Of a DNA stretch of 64,000 nt, positions 48,053 to 60,743 are shown piece by piece. The stretch comes from Pomphorhynchus laevis. Lineage: Eukaryota; Acanthocephala; Palaeacanthocephala; Echinorhynchida; Pomphorhynchidae. The notes under the pieces are model-generated. The model was not told the DNA's origin. It worked only from the letters and a program-made list of their open reading frames with translations, and searched no databases. Position 1 is the stretch's first letter. The number at the start of each line of letters is the position of its first letter. A program made the translations under genes and the position numbers. The stretch covers positions 26,446 to 90,445 of the forward strand of contig WNNJ02001903.1 of NCBI GenBank assembly GCA_012934845.2, given 5' to 3'.

Positions 48053-48640
48053 TTAAAATGTGTTTGCGGCAAAACGTTTAGCATCAAACAAGCGCTTTCT
48101 TATAGAACCAGAGAAATGCCGGCAACCACGATTTACAGTGTTGTTCCAAAATATGTCGTTCAAAAACGTAGCAACAACCATAGACATAATGATGTAATAT
48201 GTTGCGATTTCGTGGAAACCCAGCATAGTCCGCACCGATTAGATTCTTCGGAGGGTGAAAGACCCCGGGTGGTTCAGTCGAAATGCGGCGTGTTGGATCG
48301 GTTTGGGGGGCTCAGATCCCCCTGGACCTGAGGCCATAGAAGAAAAAGAGTAAGAAGACTGAAGAGCTACTGTTCGACTTGACTTTCTATTATTGTGTCT
48401 GGTCTTGTTTATTGCATGTTTCTTGTTTTTTTTTGTGTAGTTAAGAAAGTCTTTATTTATTTATGATTTCGTGGAAGCAATCGATTTGTGTGATCCACAA
48501 ATACCCAATTTTATTCAACCTCGATACCATTGCAAGCATTGAATGAGGAGAGAGTTGATAAATTAAACAACGGTGAGTTCCCCCTGTTGTATTTTCCTTA
48601 TTAGGATAAATCGAGCTACAGCGAATTTTGTTTTGCAATA
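48053..48640 (-). pseudogene. Unrecognised open frame split by a short retroelement insertion
   Basis: Taking out the 247-bp insertion (48218-48464) and one copy of its target duplication leaves a continuous minus-strand frame of ~108 residues from 48638 to a stop at 48053 (VSRLNKIGYLWITQ, then WNNTVNRGCRHFSG). The plus strand of the same DNA is also open for ~59 residues (AIDLCDPQIPNFIQP), so the coding strand is uncertain. No family recognised. It lies just downstream of the last confident DNAAF11 exon but does not resemble that protein's tail. Confidence 0.35.
48218..48464 (+). mobile_element. SINE-like or LINE 3'-end insertion with target-site duplication
   Basis: 247 bp of GC-richer DNA with a T-rich, TTTA-repeat 3' tail (CTTTATTTATTTAT), bounded on both sides by GATTTCGTGGAA (48206-48217 and 48465-48476). 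The 12-bp direct repeat is perfect, so the insertion is recent. It contains no open frame of note; a LINE 3' UTR is as likely as a SINE. Confidence 0.75.
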
Positions 48641-48861
48641 GTTAGCCCCTGGTATATCATTGCGAATAACGTTAACTTATGTATTGCGATGTACCAAAGA
48701 ACATAATGGAAGCTTTCTTTAAGCATTTGGGTGGCAACAGAAAATATGTAATGAGCCGATATCTGTTTTTATTTTTAAAATAATTGTCTGCTAAACCTAT
48801 GATATTAATTATTACTACTTGAAATCAATTCACATTAATTGCATAATTATTTTGAAATTAC

Positions 48862-51800
48862 CTTTCTGTTAATTACGATACGAATATAAGATGGTTGTAA
48901 ATCTATTGTAATTTGGTTTGTCTCTAAATACTTGGGAATATGCACTTCTAGGTATATCACGTCGTCCTTTAAATCCATTTTAAACTTGCATCTTAAACAA
49001 AAAAATTTTAAATATTCCACAATAAATTTAAGATAAATATAAAATAATTATTCAAATATAAAAATACTTACATAAATCTTATGAAATCAACAAACTCTGA
49101 ATATTAATGATTAAGATATAATTTAAAAATTTTAAAACCAAATGCTCTTTATATACATATTCGATTAGTTAAAACTTCCACACTGTGTAAAATAAACATT
49201 TTATATACAAATAGATAGATAAATACAAGTAAAATTACGAATATATGTAGAGTGAAGTTCAACTATAATCTTGGAACCATCATTGGAATTTAGATATTTT
49301 TGAATTTTTGGAATTATAACCAGAATAAAAATATAGAGATCAAATGTCTTTTTTTAACGTTTAGCATATTAATGCTTCATCAGTCAATTGACACTTACAA
49401 CTCTACACACTCAAAATATAACATTAAACCACATAAAATATGAAAATATCGAGTGAAAAATATGAGCGCATATATATAAATATATTTCAATCATGTTTTA
49501 TTTTTACTTTATATATAATTGCTTATCTTTAGGGCTTGAGTAAAAGTTGTGTGTGTCCTTATTAATTAGTTGTAATAAGGAAAAGATGACAGATATTATA
49601 GTTGTTTTATGTATTAATTAATCAAGATTTCGGACCCTATTGAAATCTTGATGAATATACTTACCTTATATACTTTCAGCTAAATGATGCAATTACGCTG
49701 ATATTACAACAATATTGATAACATTCTATTTTCATTAAATGAAGGTTATATAATATACTTCGTCAAACATCAAATTTAACTTACCCCGGTTCATTGCAGT
49801 TCCAAGGTGTTCCATCATCTTTGAAATACTTTCGCGTTGATTTCTTTACTGGTTCTTCCTTCTTACTTTAATTGTAAAATAATTTTCAGTTTAAATTACA
49901 TTGAAATAAACAAGTCAATTTGTAATTGACTATCTTTCGTACATTTTTGTTTCATTCAGTCTATGTACGACATAATTAGCTAATCGAAAGTTACGGCAAT
50001 AAGGAATCTTAACATCGCTAAAATTAAAATGGATTTCGAAAATTTTAAAAGTTACTTGATACGAATAAAATTGATTTAAAATAAAAATACAATTTTTATT
50101 TAATAATGCATTCAATTAAACGCTTATCAAATAATATTAAATTTACAAGAAAATTTTTGCATGAGCATAATTGCGTACCATATAATATAAAATATAATGC
50201 ATTAAATAATGAAACTTTACGAATTGAGAAAATTTGTAACGATATTGCCTTTCTTCAAAATCATTTAAATAATTTAATAGATGCATATTTTAAACTAGGT
50301 TACTATAAAAATATAAACAAACAAGAATTTTAGAATATGTAAATCAATAAAATATTATTAAAAATAAATTTAAACTCTCGTGAGAAATATTTTAATGGAT
50401 GGACATTAAATAATATAATTTCGACACCGTAGCGTCGAAATAATGCGAATTAGTTTGTAAATAAACCTTTTTTATCTGTAAATGAACTACAGGTTGTAGA
50501 TAAAGTATATGCTAAGATAAAAAAGGTAAAGTGGTCGTAGCTGTTCGCTCTGCCTTTATAAATTAATATATGTTGATGTAATAAATTGTAATCTTATAAA
50601 CGATTGACCGTATTTGTGTATGATTCTATGAACACATCAATATTATATGTTCATCATGTACACACCAAAGTATTTTAAAATTATACCGGGGATAGTTTAA
50701 AATTGAAATTTAAGAAATAAAATATAATTCGAATGTATAAATAAATGTAAATATAAATTTAACTTGATTGAATCTTTGAGTTGAAAGTCCTCTGATTGTG
50801 GCACGACATTATCCTCACCGGTATAGTTCAAATTCTTGATACAGCAGGACGCTTCCAATCAATCTGTGAGTCTCATGAGCTGCTGACCCAGACTTACATT
50901 TCACATTTCGAACCGTTAAAAAACAGATAATAAAGATCGAAACGTGAAATGTAGGTCTGAATCAGCAGCTGATGATACCCACACAGGCTGATTAGTAGCG
51001 TTATGCTGTATCAAGAATTGGAACAATACCTGTGGGGATAATATCGTGTCACAATCAGAAGAATTTTAGCTCACAGATGCAATCAAGTTAAATTAAAAAC
51101 ATTCATTGCCAGTGACAGCATAAAGAAAAGTGATCCGGCTAGCTAATCTCACACATAACGTTGGTTTCTAATAGATCGTTAGAATACAATCCCCTATAGG
51201 TAAATCACTATTTACCCTGTGATTTACCTAATCACAAGTAAAATTTGTCTAGAATACCAAAAGATCACAGCTTCTGTAATTAATTTTAGTTTAATAGTTA
51301 ATAGCATAAGTTGTGATGAACAATACAATTTACGTATGACAAGAGAATTTGAAACTTGCGAAGAATTAGTCTCATTGAAACTTAGTTTAAATAGATTTTT
51401 ATCGATTTTTAATAGATTTGGGACGGCATTTCGTGGTATCCTTTTTTACATTTAACAATATACACTTTGTTGATCTAATTCATTTATCTAAGCGTTCATT
51501 AATAGATTTCCAATTAATTAAATGAATTAATAGACCAATTTTACGAATTGTAGTCTTGAGCGAATATTGGGATTTGTCTAGAATACCAAAAGATTAATAA
51601 CTTTTTAATAATACGCATCAAATATTTCTCTCCTTTATGTCAATCTCAGAGATACCTAGACAATTTATATATTAATACCACTTTTATAATTATAATAGCA
51701 CGATAAAACTATAACAATGAGTACATAAATATGATCTATCACAATTTATTAATTTAATAAATAAATCCATTATATTGGATTTATTGAGATAAATCCAATA

Positions 51801-54800
51801 TATTGAGCTTGTATTGAGATAAAAGAGATTAATGAAAATTTGTCCAACGTGTTAGAAATATGACTAATAACAAATGTTAGGCATAACTTAATTAAAAATA
51901 ACTTTATTTTAGACAATATATTTGAGAAACTAAACTTGACTATAAATAAATTTTTTTAAAAAGAAAAAATTAAAAAATTAACAAATTTAAATAAATAATA
52001 TTTTTAATTTGTCAAATTTATTCGTATATATAACAATGATTTAATTGTTATTAAATAGTATAACAATTTATTTATTTATTCGCATAAATAACAATTATTC
52101 AATTGTTATTAAATAGTACAATTATTAATAAATAAAAGCAATAAAAATATGTAAATCATCTTTTGAAAAGGATTGTGATAGCAATCGAATTACTATTAAA
52201 ATCTAGATGTATTTCAGTGGGGATAATAAATGCAAATTATATCTAAAATTTAAGCTACAAATTATAAAAAGCACAAACAATTATTGCGCTCGCCCAGGTT
52301 CGAACTGGGGCCCTTCTGCGTGTGAAGCAGACGTGATAACCACTACACTACAAGCGCTGAACATCTAAAAATTAGTTGTTTAAAAAAAATTGGTTTAAAA
52401 TAAAATTTAATTCAAAAAATATTCGAGGCTAATTCAACAAACATACAGTTTTGTATTTGATATTATAGAAATCACCTTGATTTTTGTTGTAATAACTTTA
52501 TTACACGTTCTACAGGCCATTCGTCGCTTTGCTTTGTCTAAAATGTAATGGAATTACTTTTAATATTTGATATATTTTTATATGTTTAATTGCATTTTTA
52601 AAAATAAAAATTTGAAAAAATAATTAAATGCATATAAATGTATTAACGCATAAATGATTATGCGTTATCACAGAAATACAATAAAAGTCGATAAAATCGT
52701 ATTAAAGTTTGCTGGAAATAGTCTGAAGTTCCCGTATTAAAAGCATCGACCATATCTTTAGACAACTTTTCAAATTCCTAATTGTTTAAAAAGTAAATAA
52801 AGATAGATTTGATACTAATTCTCTAATTTAAATTACTAAATAATCCAAAGTCAGGTCCAAATCAGAAGTTTTTACAATTGAAAGACCATTACATAATTAA
52901 TACTCAAATTAAATACATTACTTGTAATCTTCACTATAGTATTTAGTTATACCTTTAAAGATTTTTGAAGTTCTTCATCAACTTCTATTTGCTTTCTTAT
53001 GTCATAATAGTTCTAAATTCACAGATTATTAGCGTCAGTTAGCATTAAAACGATCAAATATTTAAGGCTAAATAGTTGTTTGTAGTATTTATCAGTTAAA
53101 TGCAATTTTTAAAAACTTTTGATTTTACTTTGAATTTTTTCTGACCTTTAATTTTTTTACTGTTTAAATACATCATGATATACATTCTTCTTCAAAAGTA
53201 AATTAACTTTTATCAAAAGTAAATTATTTTTATTACTATTAAATTATATTTTTTTAACTCTTGGTGACGTAATATCAAATAAGAATTTTAATACAACTTT
53301 TTTAAATAAGCACGAACAGGAAAGTATAAACCTGCATGCTCTTTGCAAATTTCGTCGAAAAGCTTAACCCGGAATGCGCCTACCACAGACGTTTAGCCGC
53401 CAATGGGGTTAGGTTAAGCTTCCCGACGAAATTTGTTAAACTTCCCGGGTTAAGCTTCCCGACGAAGGATGTAAAAAAAGCATGCAGGTTTATGCTTTCC
53501 TGTTCGTGTTTATTTAAAAAAGTTGTATTAAAATTCTTTCGTACTTGATATTACGTCATCAACAGTTAAAATTCATATAATCACTATAGGTGGAGTGACG
53601 AAAATGAATTTAGCATTTGCGCTAGAGCTTTGCTCGTTCTTTGCAATTGATGTATACAAGCATGTTGCTTGATCAGCAAACTCAGTTAGCTGACGATGGA
53701 AGGAACGACAGCACACGTGCTGCCCTGTGAATCCACTGCTTTAGCAAACCCTACCAGATGTAAGGCTGGTAACCGGTGGAGGAGCGTGCGCTTAGTGACT
53801 TCCATTCATAGGTTTACTGAGGAGTTAGTAATGTCGAAGTTGTGTAGTAAATTATCTATTATTCCGAATTGAAATTCGATTTATTAAAAATCTAATTTAA
53901 AAACAAAAAGACACGTTGGTTTCATAAAATGCAAATAAAACCGCGATAGCATTTCGTACTTTCCGAATTCTATTTGGATTTAAACCAATGTTTATAATAA
54001 TCATTACTTTTAAAATTTAATGTAAATCTCTATTAGGAATAAAGTTTGCGCTTAACAAAAATAAGGCGTCTGTAACTTATTCTATCAAAAAATTCTTTGT
54101 AGTTTATTAAATAAATAAATATTAGATACATAATACTAAAACTAAAAATGCTCCTCTCAAACAAAGGAGCATCTTGTCATGAGTTTCTTGCTTTGATTAA
54201 AAAAATTATTGATGTATATTAAAAGCAATACAATAATGTGTTGAAATTTCCGCAAATGCGGACCTTAAAACTTTAGGACATAAACTGAAAATCAAGCAAA
54301 TGATTTTTAGATCAAATTTTGCTAAGATATGTAGTTCTTAAAGATACATTAAGAACACATTTTAACACACATCAAAATACTGGTATTTCACTTATATATA
54401 AGTTTAGATCAAAATATTTTCTAAATTGTCAAGTAAAGATATCATTGGAAAAGAGTAGAATATCAATGATCATTCAAGTTGCAGAAAATATTCTATATTT
54501 TGGTTCTAAATAACAATGAAAACATGCTAAACTTTATGTTATCATTTTGCAAATTGCGAATAAAGATCATCAAATTTGTTTGTCGCATCAATTTTGTTTA
54601 ATTCATAATTGATGAGTATTCACATATTCATGATGATTTTGCTGTATCCTTCTCGACTTAATAAATTTTTGCTTCTTGCCTACGAATTTCGAAAATTTGT
54701 GCTCAACAAATATTTAAAAATGAAGCCTACCATTATGAAGCCTATCTCTCTCAAACAGAACATATTTCAGATATGATCGATAATGAAAATAGCTTGGAAG

Positions 54801-57800
54801 TTCAAAGTAGGATCAGCAAACACATTATCAGGAAAACTGTAATGAAAAAATTTGGTATTTTTTGTTACATTTGGTAATAGATAAAAATCAAAGAATTTTT
54901 TGGTTTAAAAACGAAATCAGTCATTTACATTCTTCAGATGATCGAACAAATTAAATGTTGTAATTTTGAAGTTGTGTGATTGGATTTATACAACATAAAT
55001 ACCATATTTGTAGCTGTGAGGGTATATTTATATAGTTGTGCAGGTAATCGTCGCGCATTTATTTTGTAAAATATTCAAATTTTTAATTTATGACAGCGGT
55101 TTCCAAACTGGGGGCGTGCCACAGGGAAGGCGCGGGCGATTACCAGGGTTAAGGGCCAAAAATGTAAAGAAAAAGTCTCCAAATAAATAAAAATTTGTGA
55201 CGTATCATCAAAAATTAGTTGAATTATCGTGGGATAGTTCACTTAAACATAAGCTCGAAAATGAAAACATGCTTCACATTTGGATCAATATAAGTGGAGA
55301 GTATGAATTATTGTATCCCAAATCAATGCAAGTGCTTTTACGATTAATAACAACAACTTGCTAGTAGCATAAGCTTTAGAAATAAAAGCTCAAATATTAT
55401 TTTATTGATCCTACTTCAAAATTCCAAATTTATAAATATATGAATCAAGATCACTAATTTTTAATTAATATATGAAATAAATAATAAATTTATTATTAAA
55501 TTATGATTATTAGAATAAATAATAAGTAACAAAACCGTTTTTATCGAGCAAGTGTTTATCTTAGAAATTTGAAGACGATTTCCGGATAAGCAGATTTGGA
55601 CAAATATTTTGGAAAGGTATTGTACAATAGCGAAATACTGCATATGCATTGCTTAATTATAAATCATTTAAAGTATAAAACTAGAATCAAAGCTATAAAC
55701 AAAACTATAAATCAAAACTAGAATCAAAACTATAAATAAAACTATAAATCATTTAAAGTATAAGAGATAATTGATGAGTGTAAAAATCGATGCCGAGATG
55801 TTCATTTGTCAGCATTTGTAGAAATCATTTTTGTAATCAATTTTAAACTATATTTACCTCAATTGAGCGTTGTCGTTCAATACTGGATATGTGTACACCA
55901 TCCAATGTCTAAAAGGCTTATACATTAAAACATTAGGGCATTATTACCCGAAAGTATTTATAGCTACAAATGGCATTTGTCATTGATAAATTTCATAAGG
56001 AATATCACAAATATGTTTTATCTTAATGAGACATATATTTACCGATATAAATTTATATAAAATTGTAAAATCGGCATAGGCATGGTTTATGATATCGCTT
56101 GCGTTTAGAATAATGTTTTGTGAATATGAAATGCCTATAACATAGGTACATATTTTATAGATACATTTAAAACAGGATTGAACATATGATATTGTTGGTT
56201 TTAATTGACGATATCTTATTTCTAACTATTTATATTAAACAGTGCTAAAAGGATGAACACAGTTGTGCTTGAAAATTTGAATAAACCCTTTTTCGATTTC
56301 TCTAAAATAAAAATTTTGATTGTATAGCTGTTCTTAATTCAATTTTTGAGAAAATGAGCCTTTTTGATAAAAAATAATTTTATCTAAATATAGAATTTTC
56401 GATTATCAACTGATTTCATCGGGATAAATTGTACTATTGTGTATCATGATAAACTGTACAATTTATCCTGATGATAATAGCAGTTGAAATAAAATATTTG
56501 CCTAACTTTATCCACTAATTAATAACAAATTTTTGGTTTTATATTTGTTATAAATAAATATAATATTTACTTAACTTAATTGCATCTGTGAGCTGAAATT
56601 CTTCTGATTGTGGTACGACATAATCCTCACAGGTATTGTTCCTATTTTTGATACAGCAGGTCGGTACTAATCAGTATGGGTGGGTATCATCATCTGCTGG
56701 CATATACTTACATTTCACGTTTTAATCCTTATCTTGGATGTTATGGTTAATAAACCACAACATCCTTCGCATTTTTAAATAGTTGATACTGATCCATCAT
56801 TGATAAATAATTATTGGAGCTGGATCAAAGGAAAGAAGAAATTGTTTTTGATATTCCGCTAACTTCTGTTAGCATCTTCAGACAATTACAATCAATTGCT
56901 AATTACAATTTTCTGAAGATTCTAACAGTAGTTAGCGAAATATCAAAAATAATTTCTTCTTTCCATTGATCCAGCTCAAATAATTATTTAATAGCAATTT
57001 TGTTTAGAAATGATGTTATCATTATTTAAAAATTGTCAAATATAATATATTCATCTCTTATCTAACATACATCTAATAAAAAGTAGGGAGGGAGGCGCGA
57101 ATAATTTTTTTATTTAGGTAAGCGTCGTAGCGAAAAGTTTTGAAATTGCTGATTTAAGAGAATATGTGCTTACTTTTAAGAATGGGAGGGTTGCTACCAC
57201 ATAACTTCTATACAGTTTATATTGGCAGCAATCATTTCCAGATAAATACCTAAACAAATATGTTTAGCATATAGTTATTGGAAAAAATAATTTGCTAATT
57301 GATGTAAAGCTGAATTATTTCAATAATCTATAGTAATCAACGTTCGTAAAGTATAGTTAAGCTTTATTATTTTAATCCAAGTTATTTCAAAATTATTAAT
57401 TGCATTTTAGTAAAAATAAGTATTTCAGCGTTTTAAATGAAATACTTTTTAATTGTTATTGGAAAAATAACTTGGTTGACAGCAAAAAGCAATGTTAGAT
57501 AAAATAAAAAATTATCATTAAAAGATATTTTAATGATAATTTGCACTGTAATTCAAAAATTTACTTTTATATAACGGAACCCTATTAATTAAGACATTAT
57601 AAAGCAGAATTCAAGAGCAAACACTGTGATAAAAAATTGGCTTTAGAACAAACATTTTTGTTGCGTTCACAAAAATGGGATTTATTGCCACAATCTAGAT
57701 AATTTACGATTACTGGAAACGTATAAATAAATGAATATAAATTTAAGGTCTACTGTGAACTTTAAAATTGATCTAAATTTATGCCCACGTAAACCAATAT

Positions 57801-60665
57801 AAAAATTATATATTTTTATGTATGTACCTTTTACATGGTTAATAATTATAATAATTATTAGTTAATAAAACTAATTAGTTAGTTATTAGTAATTAATTAT
57901 TATTAATTATTAATTAATAATAACTAATTAGTTAATAATTATTAAGTAATAATTGATATTAGTTACCGCCCACACCAAATATAAAACATTAATCGTGATT
58001 AACGAAATAACACATCAACAAAATTTTGTAACTATAATAAATTTTGGTAGTATTTGTCGTTAGATAAAAGGTTAAATGTTGATCAAACTGCACATTTACC
58101 CAAATTAATGATGTATATTATAATATACAAACTTATTAATATCCTGTGTTGAATCCTACTGTTTTTGAAGGATACAGAAGACAATGCCCAAAACCAGGAA
58201 CGTTTCGAGCAGTATCGAAAATAACCCTAATCCAGGAAATGTAAATTTAATGAATTTTGTTTTTCTAAAAAGGTACACGGCTATAGAAATGTGGAATTTA
58301 TATATTAGGGAATTGAATTAATTTTATTCTGTCGAATGGAAATTTAATAAATGAAAACCTCGAATTTAATAAAATTTGCAGTTTTCAACGAAATTTCGTA
58401 ACTATCGTTTTAAAATTTGATAATTTAGAATAAATGACAACTTTCAATAATAAAATTTAAATATTCCTAGTTGTCATTTCATGGCAAAATTGTGTCACTA
58501 GTAAATTCATTCCACAGACTAGTTTCTACTCCTTAATTAATTTTTCTATTTGTTTCATTTTTTAAGTTTTTAAATTGTTAGAAAATTATTGACGTCAAAT
58601 GTGTATAGATATGTATTGTGAATAGATATGTGTTGATTCAAACAACCACACGAGGATAATATCAAACCGACCAGTGAAGAATAGCGGCTCGTGTATGCAA
58701 TATTCACAATAGTAAAAAGACAGCTTACGGTTTACTGTCCAGTGAACATTTCGTATAAGAACGGAATAAAAAATCGGTGTGTGGTGGATTCGAATTGCGA
58801 ATATTAGTTACCGCCAAATATAGAACACTTTAATTGTGTAATTTGGTATATAAGTCAAATATAAACCAGCATTTCGGCGACAAGGAATCAGCAGAAGCAG
58901 TAACAGGACCGAATCACGAAATGCATGCGTGGGATCACTGCTGATGAGGTCCACCCACCCTGATTGTAGTGTACAGTGATGCTGATAGGATTTAAACAAC
59001 CACACGAGGATAATATCAAACCGACCAGTGAAGGATAAAAATAATACATTTTTTATGTATGTACCTTTTACATGGTTAATAATTATTCTGTTTAACGTGA
59101 TAGTTAATATCCTTGATACAGTTTATTTATACAGATAATTCGACTTCAAACTCACCAGCATTCATATTCATATTTGCATATAAAATATAATATAATCATT
59201 GTTTCAGATTTTTCAAATGGCAGCGATACAGATATTACGACATGGATATTCACCTCTTTTATCATTTTATTTATAATTTGATATTTATCATATTACCTCT
59301 TTCATTATTAAATCTATATTTATACATTTTTGACATTATTTTCCTTAATTCACCAGTTTTAAATTAATTCTAGATTATGGGTACATATTAATATATTTTA
59401 TCAAAATAAAACTGTTAATTTCAATTCTATATTTCAACAACCACTACTGACGTCTATACTATGCTGAAATTTAGTGAATGTTGTTGTACAGTAAAATTAA
59501 ACTCAATACAAATTACAAAGCACAACGGCTAAAATAATAACTGTGAATAACATTTAGCAATAAATTTTAAAAAATGTAAAATTTGAAAACATGCCAGATT
59601 AACCGGTTAAATAATGTCGTATTTTGAAATATCGAATCATTGAAACGATTCGATATTTCAATAAACAATTGAACAATCATAGATTTACATGAGTTCATAA
59701 TAAACATCATAGCTAAACATTCCGCACAATACCCAATTTTTCCTATTCGAATATTTTAAATTTTAAAGATCGCATTTAAAAATGTTAACTATGTTGCTTA
59801 CAGTTCAGTAAGTTTGCGGTTTTCTTTTAAAGTTTGTACACCTGAAACTTTGTATATAAAATTTACGCTGAGATCCAATTTTTTCAGGCTCTCGCAATCT
59901 ATAGAAGTGATGTTCAGATGTTTGAAAATATGTTCATTATTATCTAACCACCTGAAAGATTTTCAATAACTTCAATGTTGTTTATAGCTAGGTTAATGTA
60001 TTCCAATCTTTTGAGACGAGATAGATTTTCTAAAATCGGAAAATATGAGTCTAAACTACATCATTATGCATACCTATTTTAGCTATCAGGTTTCCTTGTA
60101 ATAGCAAAATTCTTATATTTCTCGAAACACGATCAATAACATCAATGCTGTATGAAAAAGTTAATATGCGAGTTATAGAAAGATCCACGAGTGTTTTAAT
60201 TATTTGATTCATCTTAGCATTAAATTTATTTACTTTGTTTTGATTACTTACGGCGTGAAATTTCAATTTACAATAGCAGCATTTTTACAAAAAATCACAA
60301 ACTATATTTATAGTTTATATAATTATATAAAGATAATTAAATAAATTGAGCTATATCCAATTGTGATTGAGGTACTTGAAAGTCCGTGAAATATCTGGTA
60401 ATTTGTGATCGAAAAGTACTTATTGATGCATCAGACATTTAATTTAACGATACGTTCGATTTTGCAGGTAGCCTGCCTCTTTTTCCTTTCAGTAAATCAG
60501 TTAGTACTACTGTAAACAAATTTAATTTATTTGAGTTAAATAATTTATTTGAGTTAAATTTATTTATTTGATGTTATCAATGTGCAATAACACATAATAA
60601 ATTATTAATAAATAATAATTTATTTGATGTTCAATAAACAAAACACTTTTACAAAAAAACTCATG

Positions 60666-60743
<78 letters not shown>

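Noticed and set aside
49930-50115. 61-residue minus-strand frame as a separate gene (also at 11527-11712)
   Set aside because: It is DNAAF11 exon 11 plus flanking intron; the 11.5-kb version is its duplicate.
53680-53760. CTGACGA as a hammerhead core
   Set aside because: No GAAA strand or pairing stems follow; the match is to seven bases only.
60051-60266. 71-residue minus-strand frame taken as a gene start
   Set aside because: It begins at TTG and runs through intron sequence; the real DNAAF11 exon is 60074-60147 behind a strong acceptor.
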